This document shows positions 39,303-46,815 of a stretch of DNA of 64,000 nucleotides, one piece after another; within the stretch, counting starts at the first letter, position 1; each line of letters begins with the position of its first letter. Below the pieces are notes generated by a model that ran no database searches, was not told where the DNA came from, and saw only the letters and a program-made list of their open reading frames with translations. The DNA is from an uncultured Flavobacteriales bacterium (GTDB lineage: Bacteria > Bacteroidota > Bacteroidia > Flavobacteriales_D > Parvicellaceae), in NCBI GenBank assembly GCA_943787535.1, contig CALSMU010000001.1, positions 124,001 through 188,000 on the forward strand. The letters run 5' to 3'. The translations under genes and the position numbers were made by a program.

Positions 39303-42300
39303 CTATTTCTTATCTGTATTAACAGGCATTATTGATTTAGTTAAATCAACAACGGAAGGTGATGCAATACACAAAGATGAATATGTACCAACTACAACAC
39401 CAATCATTAATGCGAATGAGAAACCTTTAATTGACTCTCCTCCAAATAAGAATATGATTAACAACACTAAGAATGTACTTAAAGAAGTATTTAGAGTTCT
39501 ACTCAAGGTACTATTCAACGCTCTATTAACAACTGTTTTCGCATCATCCCTCTTGTGAATACCAATATACTCACGAATCCTATCAAACACAACTACGGTA
39601 TCATTAATCGAATAACCCACAACCGTTAATATGGCAGCAATAAAGGCTTGATCTATTTCCATTGAGAATGGAACAACACCATACAATATAGAGAATAACC
39701 CAAGGACGACTAACACATCATGAAACATTGCCAATAATGCCCCTAACCCCCATTGCCATCTTTTGAAACGAAACGCGATGTACAAAAATATTGCTATCAA
39801 CGAGAATATAATTGCTCTTATTGAACTTGTTATTAATTCACTTGAAATTTGTGCATCAACACTACGTTGATTTGTAATCTCAAATGTTTTTCCTGTTGCT
39901 CCCTCTATTTCACCTTTTTGAAACTCAAATTGGTTAAATGCCAAAGTAAGAACAGAATCTACTCGCCTTGTCGAATTTTGGCTCTTATCCTCGTACAAGT
40001 ATTTAGTGGTAATCTCATAACTGGTAGTTTTATTATTTACCGTCTTCACCAGAGGCGGAACTTCAATTCCTTCTGCGTTAATTGAATAAGATGCAATTGC
40101 AGCCCGCAGATCTTCCTGACCTTGTCCCGGCATTTCAGTAAATTCAACTCTGTAAGTTCTACCCCCCGTAAACTCAACTCCACCATCTAATCCTCGGGAA
40201 ACTAAAGAAACAATACCTCCAACAATAACCATAGCAGAAATTACATAGAAAAATTTTCTTTTCTTAATAAAACCAAATGATGTATCAGTAAATAAATTAG
40301 CCGTCAATTTGTTTGAAAATGAAACATTCCGTTTCTTATCAAGCATGAAAGTGAAAATCAATCTTGTAACAAATATGGAAGAGAATAAAGAAGTAAAAAC
40401 CCCAATAATTAATATTGTTGCAAAACCTTGAATCGGTCCAGAGCCAAAATAAGCAAGCACAATCGCAGTAATTAATGATGTAATATTGGCATCTAATATT
40501 GCTGAATAAGCATGTTTATAACCGTCAGCAACGGCTAACTTAATTCCTTTTCCAGCCCTCAACTCTTCACGTATTCTTTCATAAATAAGCACGTTAGCAT
40601 CAACAGACATCCCTATTGTTAGAACTAGACCTGCAATACCAGGAAGCGTTAAAGCCGCACCCATGGAAGCTAGCGTACCTAAAATAAAAAAGATATTAGC
40701 AATAAGAGCAACTGAAGCAACAATACCGGCTTTACTATAATAGAAAGCCATGTAAAGCAATACCATTATCAATGCAATAACGAAAGACCACATTCCTGAA
40801 TTAATATTTTCAGCTCCTAACGAAGGTCCAACTATTGCCTCATCAACAATTAATGCTGGCGCTGGCAATGATCCTGCTTTTAAAATATTAGCTAAATCTT
40901 GAGCCTCCTCTATTGTAAAGTTTCCACTAATAATAGTACTACCATTTGGAATAGCTTCATTAATATATGGATAAGAAAAAACTTGATTATCCAATATAAT
41001 TGCAATTGCACTTCCCACCTTAGCTGTTGTCCAGTCCTTCCAAACACCAGCACCATAAGATTTCATCTGAACAGTAACCGATGGCTTATTCTCTTGATTA
41101 TAATCTTGGTAAGCATCTTTTATGTCTTCGCCAGTAATTCCATACTCACCATCTGTTTGAACAGCAATTAATGAATATGCCATAATATCACCTCCTTGGC
41201 TTTCCTCTTCACTTGTCCAGAGAAACGAAACGCTTGAAGGCACTAAACTAGCCATAACAGGATCGTTCAACATAATTGAAACTGCAGCAGTGTCCAGCCC
41301 TTTGGCATATCCCAATTTAGGCCCATTACTTTGCTGAGTAAAAGTAAACTTACTAAATAAAGGCCCCGTATTAGCAACTAAGTCTAAACTATCTGAATCA
41401 GCTTTTTCCTTAGCCAGTTGTTGAGTTTCGATTAACTGGTTATTTTCATTTATCTTACTCAATGAATCATAAACTACTTTATCATTACCCGTTAATAAAT
41501 CAGCAATACTATCCGTTAAAACCTCATATTCAGAAGGAAGTTCTACAATATCTCCCAAAGAATCTTCAACAACATCCGACGCAGACAACTTCTTCAGTGA
41601 ATTATTTAACTTGATAAATTCCCCTCTTAAATTTTTATGATAAGCATTTAAAAACTGCAGACTTGCAGTTGATTGCAATAAATTTCTTACACGATTTATG
41701 TCTTTAGCTCCCGCTAGTTCAATATGCAAACGACCAGACAATGGTTGTTTTTGAATATTTGGTTGACTTACCCCAAACTTATTAATTCTAGCCTCAATAA
41801 TTCTTTGGGTCTTGTCAATGGCTTCTAGAGATAATGCGTTTAATTTTTCTTTAATCTCCAAATTCGTCATATCAGCAGGAAAATGAGCTTGATTAGCAAC
41901 ATTGAAATACCTGATCGTTTCTCCCTTCCATTGACTATCGTCATATGCTAAGAAAAATAGCTCAACAAAATCAGCACTTACTCCTTTACCATAATTAGTC
42001 ATTGCCACCTTAAAAGGCTCCTTAAAAGATGCTTTTGGCGAATTTCCTGCAAGATTTTTCAACAACTCTGGAATAGAAACTTCCAAAGTAACACTCATTC
42101 CTCCTTGTAAATCTAAACCAAGACCCAACTCCTGATCCTTACATTTCTGGTAAGAAATTCCAAAAAACGGATATATTCCATCCCCACTATGGTCCGAAAT
42201 ATACTTTCCTTCATAATAGTTCATCACATCTTCCTTTCCTCCTTCCACGGAAACTGTATCAACACCCAGGGCAACTTCAGTGTCTCCACTTAACTGCACT

Positions 42301-42434
42301 AAATCCCATTGACTCTTTGCCTCCATTAAGGCTTCCTTCTCAACTCCTTTTGTGAAAAATGTAAATGACAGTTGGTACACACAAGCTAGAACTAGCAACA
42401 CTGTAAATACCCCAATCGCGCTTTTATTTCGCAT
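39303..42434 (-). CDS. secDF: protein translocase subunit SecDF (fused)
   Basis: SecD and SecF, fused here as one 1043-residue protein, use the proton gradient to pull proteins out of the SecYEG channel. One N-terminal helix (residues ~7-25) leads into a periplasmic domain with LGLDLQGGMSVTLEV (SecD motif D1, near residue 100) and RIIEARINKFGVSQPNIQ. SecD helices lie at ~555-745, with LTIGMSVDANVLIYERIREE. SecF follows (~770-1040), with LDGGVEFTGGRTYRV near residue 755 and GYSINDTVVVFDRIREYIG near 955. It is the larger Bacteroidota form, with an expanded periplasmic part. A consensus promoter lies at 42478-42508. Confidence 0.98.
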   Translation of the reverse strand: MRNKSAIGVFTVLLVLACVYQLSFTFFTKGVEKEALMEAKSQWDLVQLSGDTEVALGVDTVSVEGGKEDVMNYYEGKYISDHSGDGIYPFFGISYQKCKDQELGLGLDLQGGMSVTLEVSIPELLKNLAGNSPKASFKEPFKVAMTNYGKGVSADFVELFFLAYDDSQWKGETIRYFNVANQAHFPADMTNLEIKEKLNALSLEAIDKTQRIIEARINKFGVSQPNIQKQPLSGRLHIELAGAKDINRVRNLLQSTASLQFLNAYHKNLRGEFIKLNNSLKKLSASDVVEDSLGDIVELPSEYEVLTDSIADLLTGNDKVVYDSLSKINENNQLIETQQLAKEKADSDSLDLVANTGPLFSKFTFTQQSNGPKLGYAKGLDTAAVSIMLNDPVMASLVPSSVSFLWTSEEESQGGDIMAYSLIAVQTDGEYGITGEDIKDAYQDYNQENKPSVTVQMKSYGAGVWKDWTTAKVGSAIAIILDNQVFSYPYINEAIPNGSTIISGNFTIEEAQDLANILKAGSLPAPALIVDEAIVGPSLGAENINSGMWSFVIALIMVLLYMAFYYSKAGIVASVALIANIFFILGTLASMGAALTLPGIAGLVLTIGMSVDANVLIYERIREELRAGKGIKLAVADGYKHAYSAILDANITSLITAIVLAYFGSGPIQGFATILIIGVFTSLFSSIFVTRLIFTFMLDKKRNVSFSNKLTANLFTDTSFGFIKKRKFFYVISAMVIVGGIVSLVSRGLDGGVEFTGGRTYRVEFTEMPGQGQEDLRAAIASYSINAEGIEVPPLVKTVNNKTTSYEITTKYLYEDKSQNSTRRVDSVLTLAFNQFEFQKGEIEGATGKTFEITNQRSVDAQISSELITSSIRAIIFSLIAIFLYIAFRFKRWQWGLGALLAMFHDVLVVLGLFSILYGVVPFSMEIDQAFIAAILTVVGYSINDTVVVFDRIREYIGIHKRDDAKTVVNRALNSTLSRTLNTSLSTFLVLLIIFLFGGESIKGFSFALMIGVVVGTYSSLCIASPSVVDLTKSIMPVNTDKK

Positions 42435-42477
42435 TTTATATATTATTTTAATTAATTCCTATTAAAATTTAGGGCTG

Positions 42478-42508
42478 CAAATATATAATTTCATAATATG
42501 ATTAGCAA
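42478..42508 (-). promoter_or_regulatory. promoter of secDF
   Basis: On the minus strand TATATTTG (42478-42485) is a perfect TAnnTTTG -7 box. TTGC (42505-42508) sits at -33 with 19 bases between. The -7 box is 43 bases upstream of the secDF ATG. Confidence 0.62.
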
Positions 42509-42708
42509 CATTATTTCACTTTCATATAGGTTATGTGTTATATATTTTCCCTTAACCAGTTTGAAATCTAATCAAAGTATTGATAAACAGTATTTTAACC
42601 GTTAATTAAATTTATCTTATCACCTCAGTTTTTCTTGCAATATCAAAGCATTCCTTTGATCAACCTCTTTTTTAAAAGGCAATAACCAACCCCTCAACTT
42701 GTAAACTA

Positions 42709-42741
42709 TTTACACAATTAAGAGAATTTAACCTATCTTTG
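42709..42741 (+). promoter_or_regulatory. promoter of the small lipoprotein gene
   Basis: TATCTTTG (42734-42741) is a perfect TAnnTTTG -7 box, identical to that of rpsU. The best -33 match, TTTA at 42709-42712, is 21 bases away. The -7 box lies 34 bases upstream of the ATG at 42776. Confidence 0.55.
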
Positions 42742-42775
42742 TTTTATTACTAGCTCTCTTAATTTATATTGCATC

Positions 42776-43159
42776 ATGAAATCCACCATACTTATTTTAA
42801 ACATATTTATTTTTACAACTCTTATTTCTAGCTGTAGCAAATACAGTGCAGGAACTGGGGGGAAAGCACAAATCACCGTTAAAGTAATAAACGGAAACGT
42901 AAATATTCCAGGAGCAGATGTTCATGTCATGTATAATGCCACAGCCTTTCCTGGAACAACCGCTAACTATGGCAACACTGTTATAGCAGACAATACTGGG
43001 GATGCAATATTTGACAATTTAAAAAGAGGTAATTACTACTTCTATTGCTCTTTTGTTGCTGACAGCATTGTAAACGAAGCAGGTGCATTTATTAACATAG
43101 CAAGTAAGTTTGGCGAACAACATGTTGTTATTGATTTTAACGAAGAAGACCCATTTTAA
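42776..43159 (+). CDS. small lipoprotein, unknown function
   Basis: This 127-residue protein has a signal peptide ending in a lipobox (TLISSC, Cys at residue 20), so it should be lipid-anchored outside the inner membrane. The mature part looks like a single beta-sandwich of the CNA-B/carboxypeptidase-regulatory kind: AQITVKVINGNVNIPGADV early, then GDAIFDNLKRGNYYFYC. That fold call is by pattern only. It is the first plus-strand gene and converges on mdh; a shared terminator lies at 43188-43222. Confidence 0.75.
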   Translation: MKSTILILNIFIFTTLISSCSKYSAGTGGKAQITVKVINGNVNIPGADVHVMYNATAFPGTTANYGNTVIADNTGDAIFDNLKRGNYYFYCSFVADSIVNEAGAFINIASKFGEQHVVIDFNEEDPF

Positions 43160-43187
43160 CAATAACACATATTTATTCTTAACCATT

Positions 43188-43222
43188 AAAAAAGGGGCTA
43201 GCATAAATGTTAACCCCTTTTT
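43188..43222. terminator. bidirectional terminator between lipoprotein gene and mdh
   Basis: The stem AAAAAGGGG / CCCCTTTTT with a short inner TA/TA pairing and an A/T-rich loop has U-runs in both directions, as expected between two convergent genes. Confidence 0.8.
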
Positions 43223-43242
43223 AATAAATGAACTTTTCTGTT

Positions 43243-44176
43243 TTAAGCATTCACCTCTAAAAGACCGTTTGTCTTTCTAACACCTTCAGCACTTTCTATT
43301 AATTTTGCTTTTTCAGAAGCACTCAATTCAATTTCAACAATCTTCTCAATACCATTTGCCCCTAATATACAAGGAACACCTATTGAGATATCGCTTAATC
43401 CAAATTCTCCTTCTAATAACGCAGAACAAGGGAACATTTTTTTCTGATCACATCCAATTGCTTGAACCAACGCAGACACAGCAGCTCCAGGAGCATACCA
43501 AGCACTTGTACCCAACAACCCTGTTAGTGTAGCGCCACCCACTTTAGTATCTTCAACTACCTGGGCCATTCTTTCTTCAGATAAGAATTCAGAAACAGGA
43601 ACACTATTCCTAACCGCTTTTTCAATCAAAGGCAACATTCCTTTATCACTGTGACCTCCTATCACCATTCCATTAACATCAGAAGCTGGGCAACCCAAAG
43701 CCTCACTTAACCTATATTTGAAACGTGCACTATCTAGAGCTCCACCCATTCCAATAATTCTGTTCTTAGGCAAATTAGTAGATTTATGGACTAAATATGC
43801 CATCGTATCCATTGGATTACTTACAACAATAATAATTACATTAGGAGAATGCTCGATTAAATTTGAAGAAACAGATCTAACAATCCCTGCATTAATACCT
43901 ATTAACTCTTCTCTAGTCATTCCCTGGTTTTCTTGGAATACCACTTGTAATAACTGCCACATCACTTCCTGCAGTCTTTGAATAATCACTCGTGCTTCCG
44001 CTAATTTTTGTGTCAAATCCATTTAACGATGCACATTGCATAAGGTCCATTGCCTTTCCCTCTGCATAACCTTCCTTAATATCAACTAATACTACTTCGG
44101 ATGCAAAATCTTTAATTGCAATATATTCAGCACAACTTGCGCCAACTGCTCCTGCTCCTACAACTGTTACTTTCAT
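43243..44176 (-). pseudogene. mdh: malate dehydrogenase, interrupted by a single-base frameshift
   Basis: Mdh oxidises malate to oxaloacetate with NAD in the TCA cycle. The first frame (start 44176, MKVTVVGAGAVGASCAEYIA) runs through VITSGIPRKPG and then hits a stop; the second frame resumes at MTREELIGINAGIVRSV and runs to 43243. One extra base in the CCC run at 43922-43924 (expected two) causes this; removing it gives one frame of 310 residues, the normal length. The NAD motif GAGAVGASC, substrate-binding Arg in IPRKPGMTRE (across the break), IVVSNPMDTMAYL and VIGGHSDKGMLPL (catalytic His) are all intact. A sequencing error is more likely than a true loss, since this is a core enzyme. Confidence 0.9.
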
Positions 44177-44400
44177 ATTTATTCTATTTTGTTTTTATTT
44201 TATAATTCAAAAATATTAATCCTCAAAATTAATAAAAGTAAACCAATCTTACCATTGTTTTTTAAGGTTTTCTACATTATCATTGTACCTGCATTTTCTA
44301 AATTAGCAGACCATTATTTTTACAGTTGCATGGCCAAATAAAAAAAACATATAACAAATGGCAACCATGTATTTTCAAAATCGTCATAAGGGGGAATAAA

Positions 44401-44964
44401 ATGAAACTAGAGCAGAGCGAGCTGGAAAGAATCGTTGATGGCTGTAAAGCCAAAAACAGATTTTATCAGCAAAAGATATATGAATTGCTTTACAATAAAA
44501 TGCTTCCGGTCTGCTACAGGTACTCAAGAAGCACAGATGAAGCAAAAGATATGTTGCAGGATGGTTTTATTAAGGTCTTTGAAAAAATTGAACAATACAA
44601 CACAGGAGGATCCTTCGAAGGTTGGGTAAGACGGATTATCGTTAATACAGCTATAGATGCATATCGTAAAAATAAAAAAGAAGTTTTTATTGATGATGAA
44701 TCTCGAATAAAGGATGACAGCGATTGGCAGGATATTGAAAATGAAGCTGAATACGCAGAACTTTCAATAAATGATATTGTTGAAGCTATGCAAAGCTTAT
44801 CTCCAGCGTATCAAACAGTGTTCAATTTATATGTTATGGAAGGTTATACTCACCAAGAGATAGCTGATGAATTAGAAATTAATATCGGAACTTCTAAATC
44901 TAACTTAGCAAAAGCAAAGGCAAATATGAAATTAATGTTAACTGAGAAATTAAATAGATTATGA
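44401..44964 (+). CDS. ECF-type RNA polymerase sigma factor
   Basis: This sigma-70-family factor has 187 residues from the ATG at 44401, which a strong purine-rich stretch (AAGGGGGAATAAA) precedes; the longer frame from 44326 adds 25 unlikely residues. Region 2 (CYRYSRSTDEAKDMLQDGFI, residues ~41-60) binds the core enzyme and the -10 region. It continues as KVFEKIEQYN and FEGWVRRIIVNTAID. Region 4 (MQSLSPAYQTVFNLYVMEG then YTHQEIADELEINIGTSKSN, residues ~130-172) contains the helix-turn-helix. It overlaps the next gene by 4 bases (ATGA), so the two are translationally coupled, as sigma/anti-sigma pairs often are. Its targets are unknown. Confidence 0.93.
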   Translation: MKLEQSELERIVDGCKAKNRFYQQKIYELLYNKMLPVCYRYSRSTDEAKDMLQDGFIKVFEKIEQYNTGGSFEGWVRRIIVNTAIDAYRKNKKEVFIDDESRIKDDSDWQDIENEAEYAELSINDIVEAMQSLSPAYQTVFNLYVMEGYTHQEIADELEINIGTSKSNLAKAKANMKLMLTEKLNRL

Positions 44965-46292
44965 AAAATAATCAATTAGACAATTTTGAATCACTTATTA
45001 AATCCGCTTTGGATAAACAAAGAGTGCCGTATGACGCAAGTGATTGGAAAAAGTTAAATAAAAAATTAGGACCAGCGAATAAACCATTTTATTCTTCGCC
45101 TTGGTTTATTGCAGCTTCTATAACATTAATAGCAGCAACGATATACTTAACTTCTGTTTTTTTCTATTCGGAAACTACGGAGGACCTAATATCTTCTGAA
45201 GAGCCAAAAAACACTAAAACAGAAATCCAAGGAAAACCAAAAAATGAGTTAACAACATCTGAAAAAGAGAACAACAAAATTAAAGAGGACTTTATTAACG
45301 CTGAAAAAGTAATCAGCGAAAATAAGAAAGAGATTGCCGAAGTTGAATCAAAAGAAATAGAATACATAATCAAAAGTGAAACCAATCAATCAGAGGTTAA
45401 AGAGGTTGTATCCGAAAATTCAAATGAGCAAATCACTCATGAAGAAAACGGGTACACACCTCTTGATTCTGAATTTGAAAACAACATGATTGTTGAAACA
45501 AAAGATGAAGTAACTATTGAAAAAGCTGCTTTTCACATGAGCACCTTCGAATGTTGCCAAGGGTCTACCATCGATTTTGTGGCCGAAAAACAAAACGATG
45601 TTGAGTACTTATGGAGTTTTGATGATGGTAGTTATAGCAAAAATGAAAACCCTTCACATTTATTTGAAAATGCAGGAAGTTACAAAATCAGTTTAATTGT
45701 TAGATCTAAGAAAGATAATACTATTATGACTAGATCAAATGATCAATTATTAATTGTACATGCAAAACCTTTAGTAAATTTTGAATGGGAAATGAACGAA
45801 GAAAATGGAATACCATACACTTCTTTCATTAACCTTGTGGACAAAGCTAATTCCTGGAGTTGGAATTTTGGTGATGGTTCAATTTCAAATGAAAAAGACC
45901 CCAATCACACTTACAGAAACAAAGGTCAGTACCTTGTTTCTTTAGCAGCAACAAATGTCGAAGGATGTACCAGCAATACTAATAAGGACATCCTAATTAA
46001 TGAGGACTATAACTTATTAGCTCCAAATTCATTTACGCCAAACGGTGACGGATTAAATGACTATTTTTTGCCCGCTGCTTTAAATCGTTTAAATGGAAAT
46101 TTCACAATGACCATCTACAGCCAAGCAGAAGGGCTTGTCTATAACACAAAAAACATTGACCAACCTTGGGATGGAACCAACCAAAAAGCGGGAACCAAAT
46201 GTAAAGAAGGAAGTTATGTTTGGGTCGTAAAACTTACAAACGAAAAAGGTCAAACAGAACAATATAAAGGAGCAATACTATTATTAAAATAA
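44961..46292 (+). CDS. membrane anti-sigma-like protein with PKD domains and T9SS type B sorting domain
   Basis: This is a 443-residue protein. Residues 1-45 are cytoplasmic and short (FESLIKSALDKQRVPYDASD, then WKKLNKKL), resembling the cytosolic N-terminal tails found next to Bacteroidota ECF sigma factors. One transmembrane helix is at ~47-69. A charged linker (~70-190) leads to two PKD-like domains, ~195-270 (LWSFDDGSYSKNENPSHLF) and ~272-348 (WSWNFGDGSISNEKDPNHTY). The C-terminal ~92 residues are a gliding motility-associated/T9SS type B domain (LLAPNSFTPNGDGLNDYF, PWDGTNQKAGT, GSYVWVVKL). A T9SS tag on a protein whose N-terminus is a membrane anchor, not a cleaved signal, is odd. Anti-sigma activity is inferred from the 4-base overlap with the sigma gene. 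Confidence 0.8.
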   Translation: MKNNQLDNFESLIKSALDKQRVPYDASDWKKLNKKLGPANKPFYSSPWFIAASITLIAATIYLTSVFFYSETTEDLISSEEPKNTKTEIQGKPKNELTTSEKENNKIKEDFINAEKVISENKKEIAEVESKEIEYIIKSETNQSEVKEVVSENSNEQITHEENGYTPLDSEFENNMIVETKDEVTIEKAAFHMSTFECCQGSTIDFVAEKQNDVEYLWSFDDGSYSKNENPSHLFENAGSYKISLIVRSKKDNTIMTRSNDQLLIVHAKPLVNFEWEMNEENGIPYTSFINLVDKANSWSWNFGDGSISNEKDPNHTYRNKGQYLVSLAATNVEGCTSNTNKDILINEDYNLLAPNSFTPNGDGLNDYFLPAALNRLNGNFTMTIYSQAEGLVYNTKNIDQPWDGTNQKAGTKCKEGSYVWVVKLTNEKGQTEQYKGAILLLK

Positions 46293-46313
46293 ACTACTAC
46301 TATACTAATTAAA

Positions 46314-46342
46314 AAATTGGAGTATATTGATACTCCAATTTT
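46314..46342 (+). terminator. intrinsic terminator after the anti-sigma-like gene
   Basis: A perfect stem (AAATTGGAGTAT / ATACTCCAATTT) with loop ATTG lies 21 bases beyond the stop at 46292 and ends in TTTT. It separates the sigma pair from the adhesin genes. Confidence 0.75.
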
Positions 46343-46392
46343 GCGTTAAGGCAAACAACAATTAGTTAAAATTTTAACAACACAACTTAGAA

Positions 46393-46806
46393 ATGAAAAA
46401 TAAATATTTCCGAATCTTATTCCTTTCAGGAATTCTATCAGCAACTTCTGCTGACACATTCGCACAAGTGAATGTCATTGAAGCAAATACTGATCAAATT
46501 TCTAATGATACTTATCGAATAATCAATTTGCCAAACTTAGGTAATTTAACTTCTTACGAAGATGCAATGAAAGATGCAAATTTTGATTCTTATAGATTTC
46601 TTGACAAAAGAAGAAATCTTGAATTTGAATCAGGTGTCGTTATTGAGTTATTTTCTATCAATGAGGTTAAAGCGATGGGAATAGAGATCGATGGGACAAA
46701 AGCAACTGCGGATGAACTACCACAAGGATATATTCCACCTACTTACAAACTGACCGCTAGCGGAAAAATAGTAGCAGTACATACGTTAAACCCACGAAAA
46801 AAATAA
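46393..46806 (+). CDS. small secreted protein upstream of the giant adhesin gene
   Basis: This 137-residue protein has a Sec signal peptide (residues 1-25, ending SADTFAQ) and no lipobox. The mature part contains TYRIINLPNLGNLTSYEDAM and a GYIPPTYKLTASGKIVAVHT tail; I recognise no family. It ends 9 bases before the ATG of the giant adhesin gene, so the two are surely co-transcribed. A comparable small secreted protein precedes another large secreted protein at 63380-63724, suggesting a partner or chaperone-like role, which is inference. Confidence 0.75.
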   Translation: MKNKYFRILFLSGILSATSADTFAQVNVIEANTDQISNDTYRIINLPNLGNLTSYEDAMKDANFDSYRFLDKRRNLEFESGVVIELFSINEVKAMGIEIDGTKATADELPQGYIPPTYKLTASGKIVAVHTLNPRKK

Positions 46807-46815
46807 CCTATTACC

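Larger units (their letters stand above)
42435..42775. other. divergent intergenic region, secDF / lipoprotein gene
   Basis: These 341 bases between secDF (leftward) and the small lipoprotein gene (rightward) hold a promoter for each (42478-42508 and 42709-42741) and one small inverted repeat, ATCAAAG / CTTTGAT at 42642-42660. I see no gene or RNA in the rest, which is A+T-rich. Confidence 0.6.

Noticed and set aside
42642-42660. ATCAAAG / CTTTGAT hairpin in the secDF upstream gap as a terminator or riboswitch
   Set aside because: The stem is only 7 bp, A/T-rich and without a U-run; it lies outside both predicted transcripts.
44208-44215. TATTTTTG (minus) as an mdh promoter -7 box
   Set aside because: The -7 match is good, but no acceptable -33 element stands at 17-21 bases in this A+T-rich gap.
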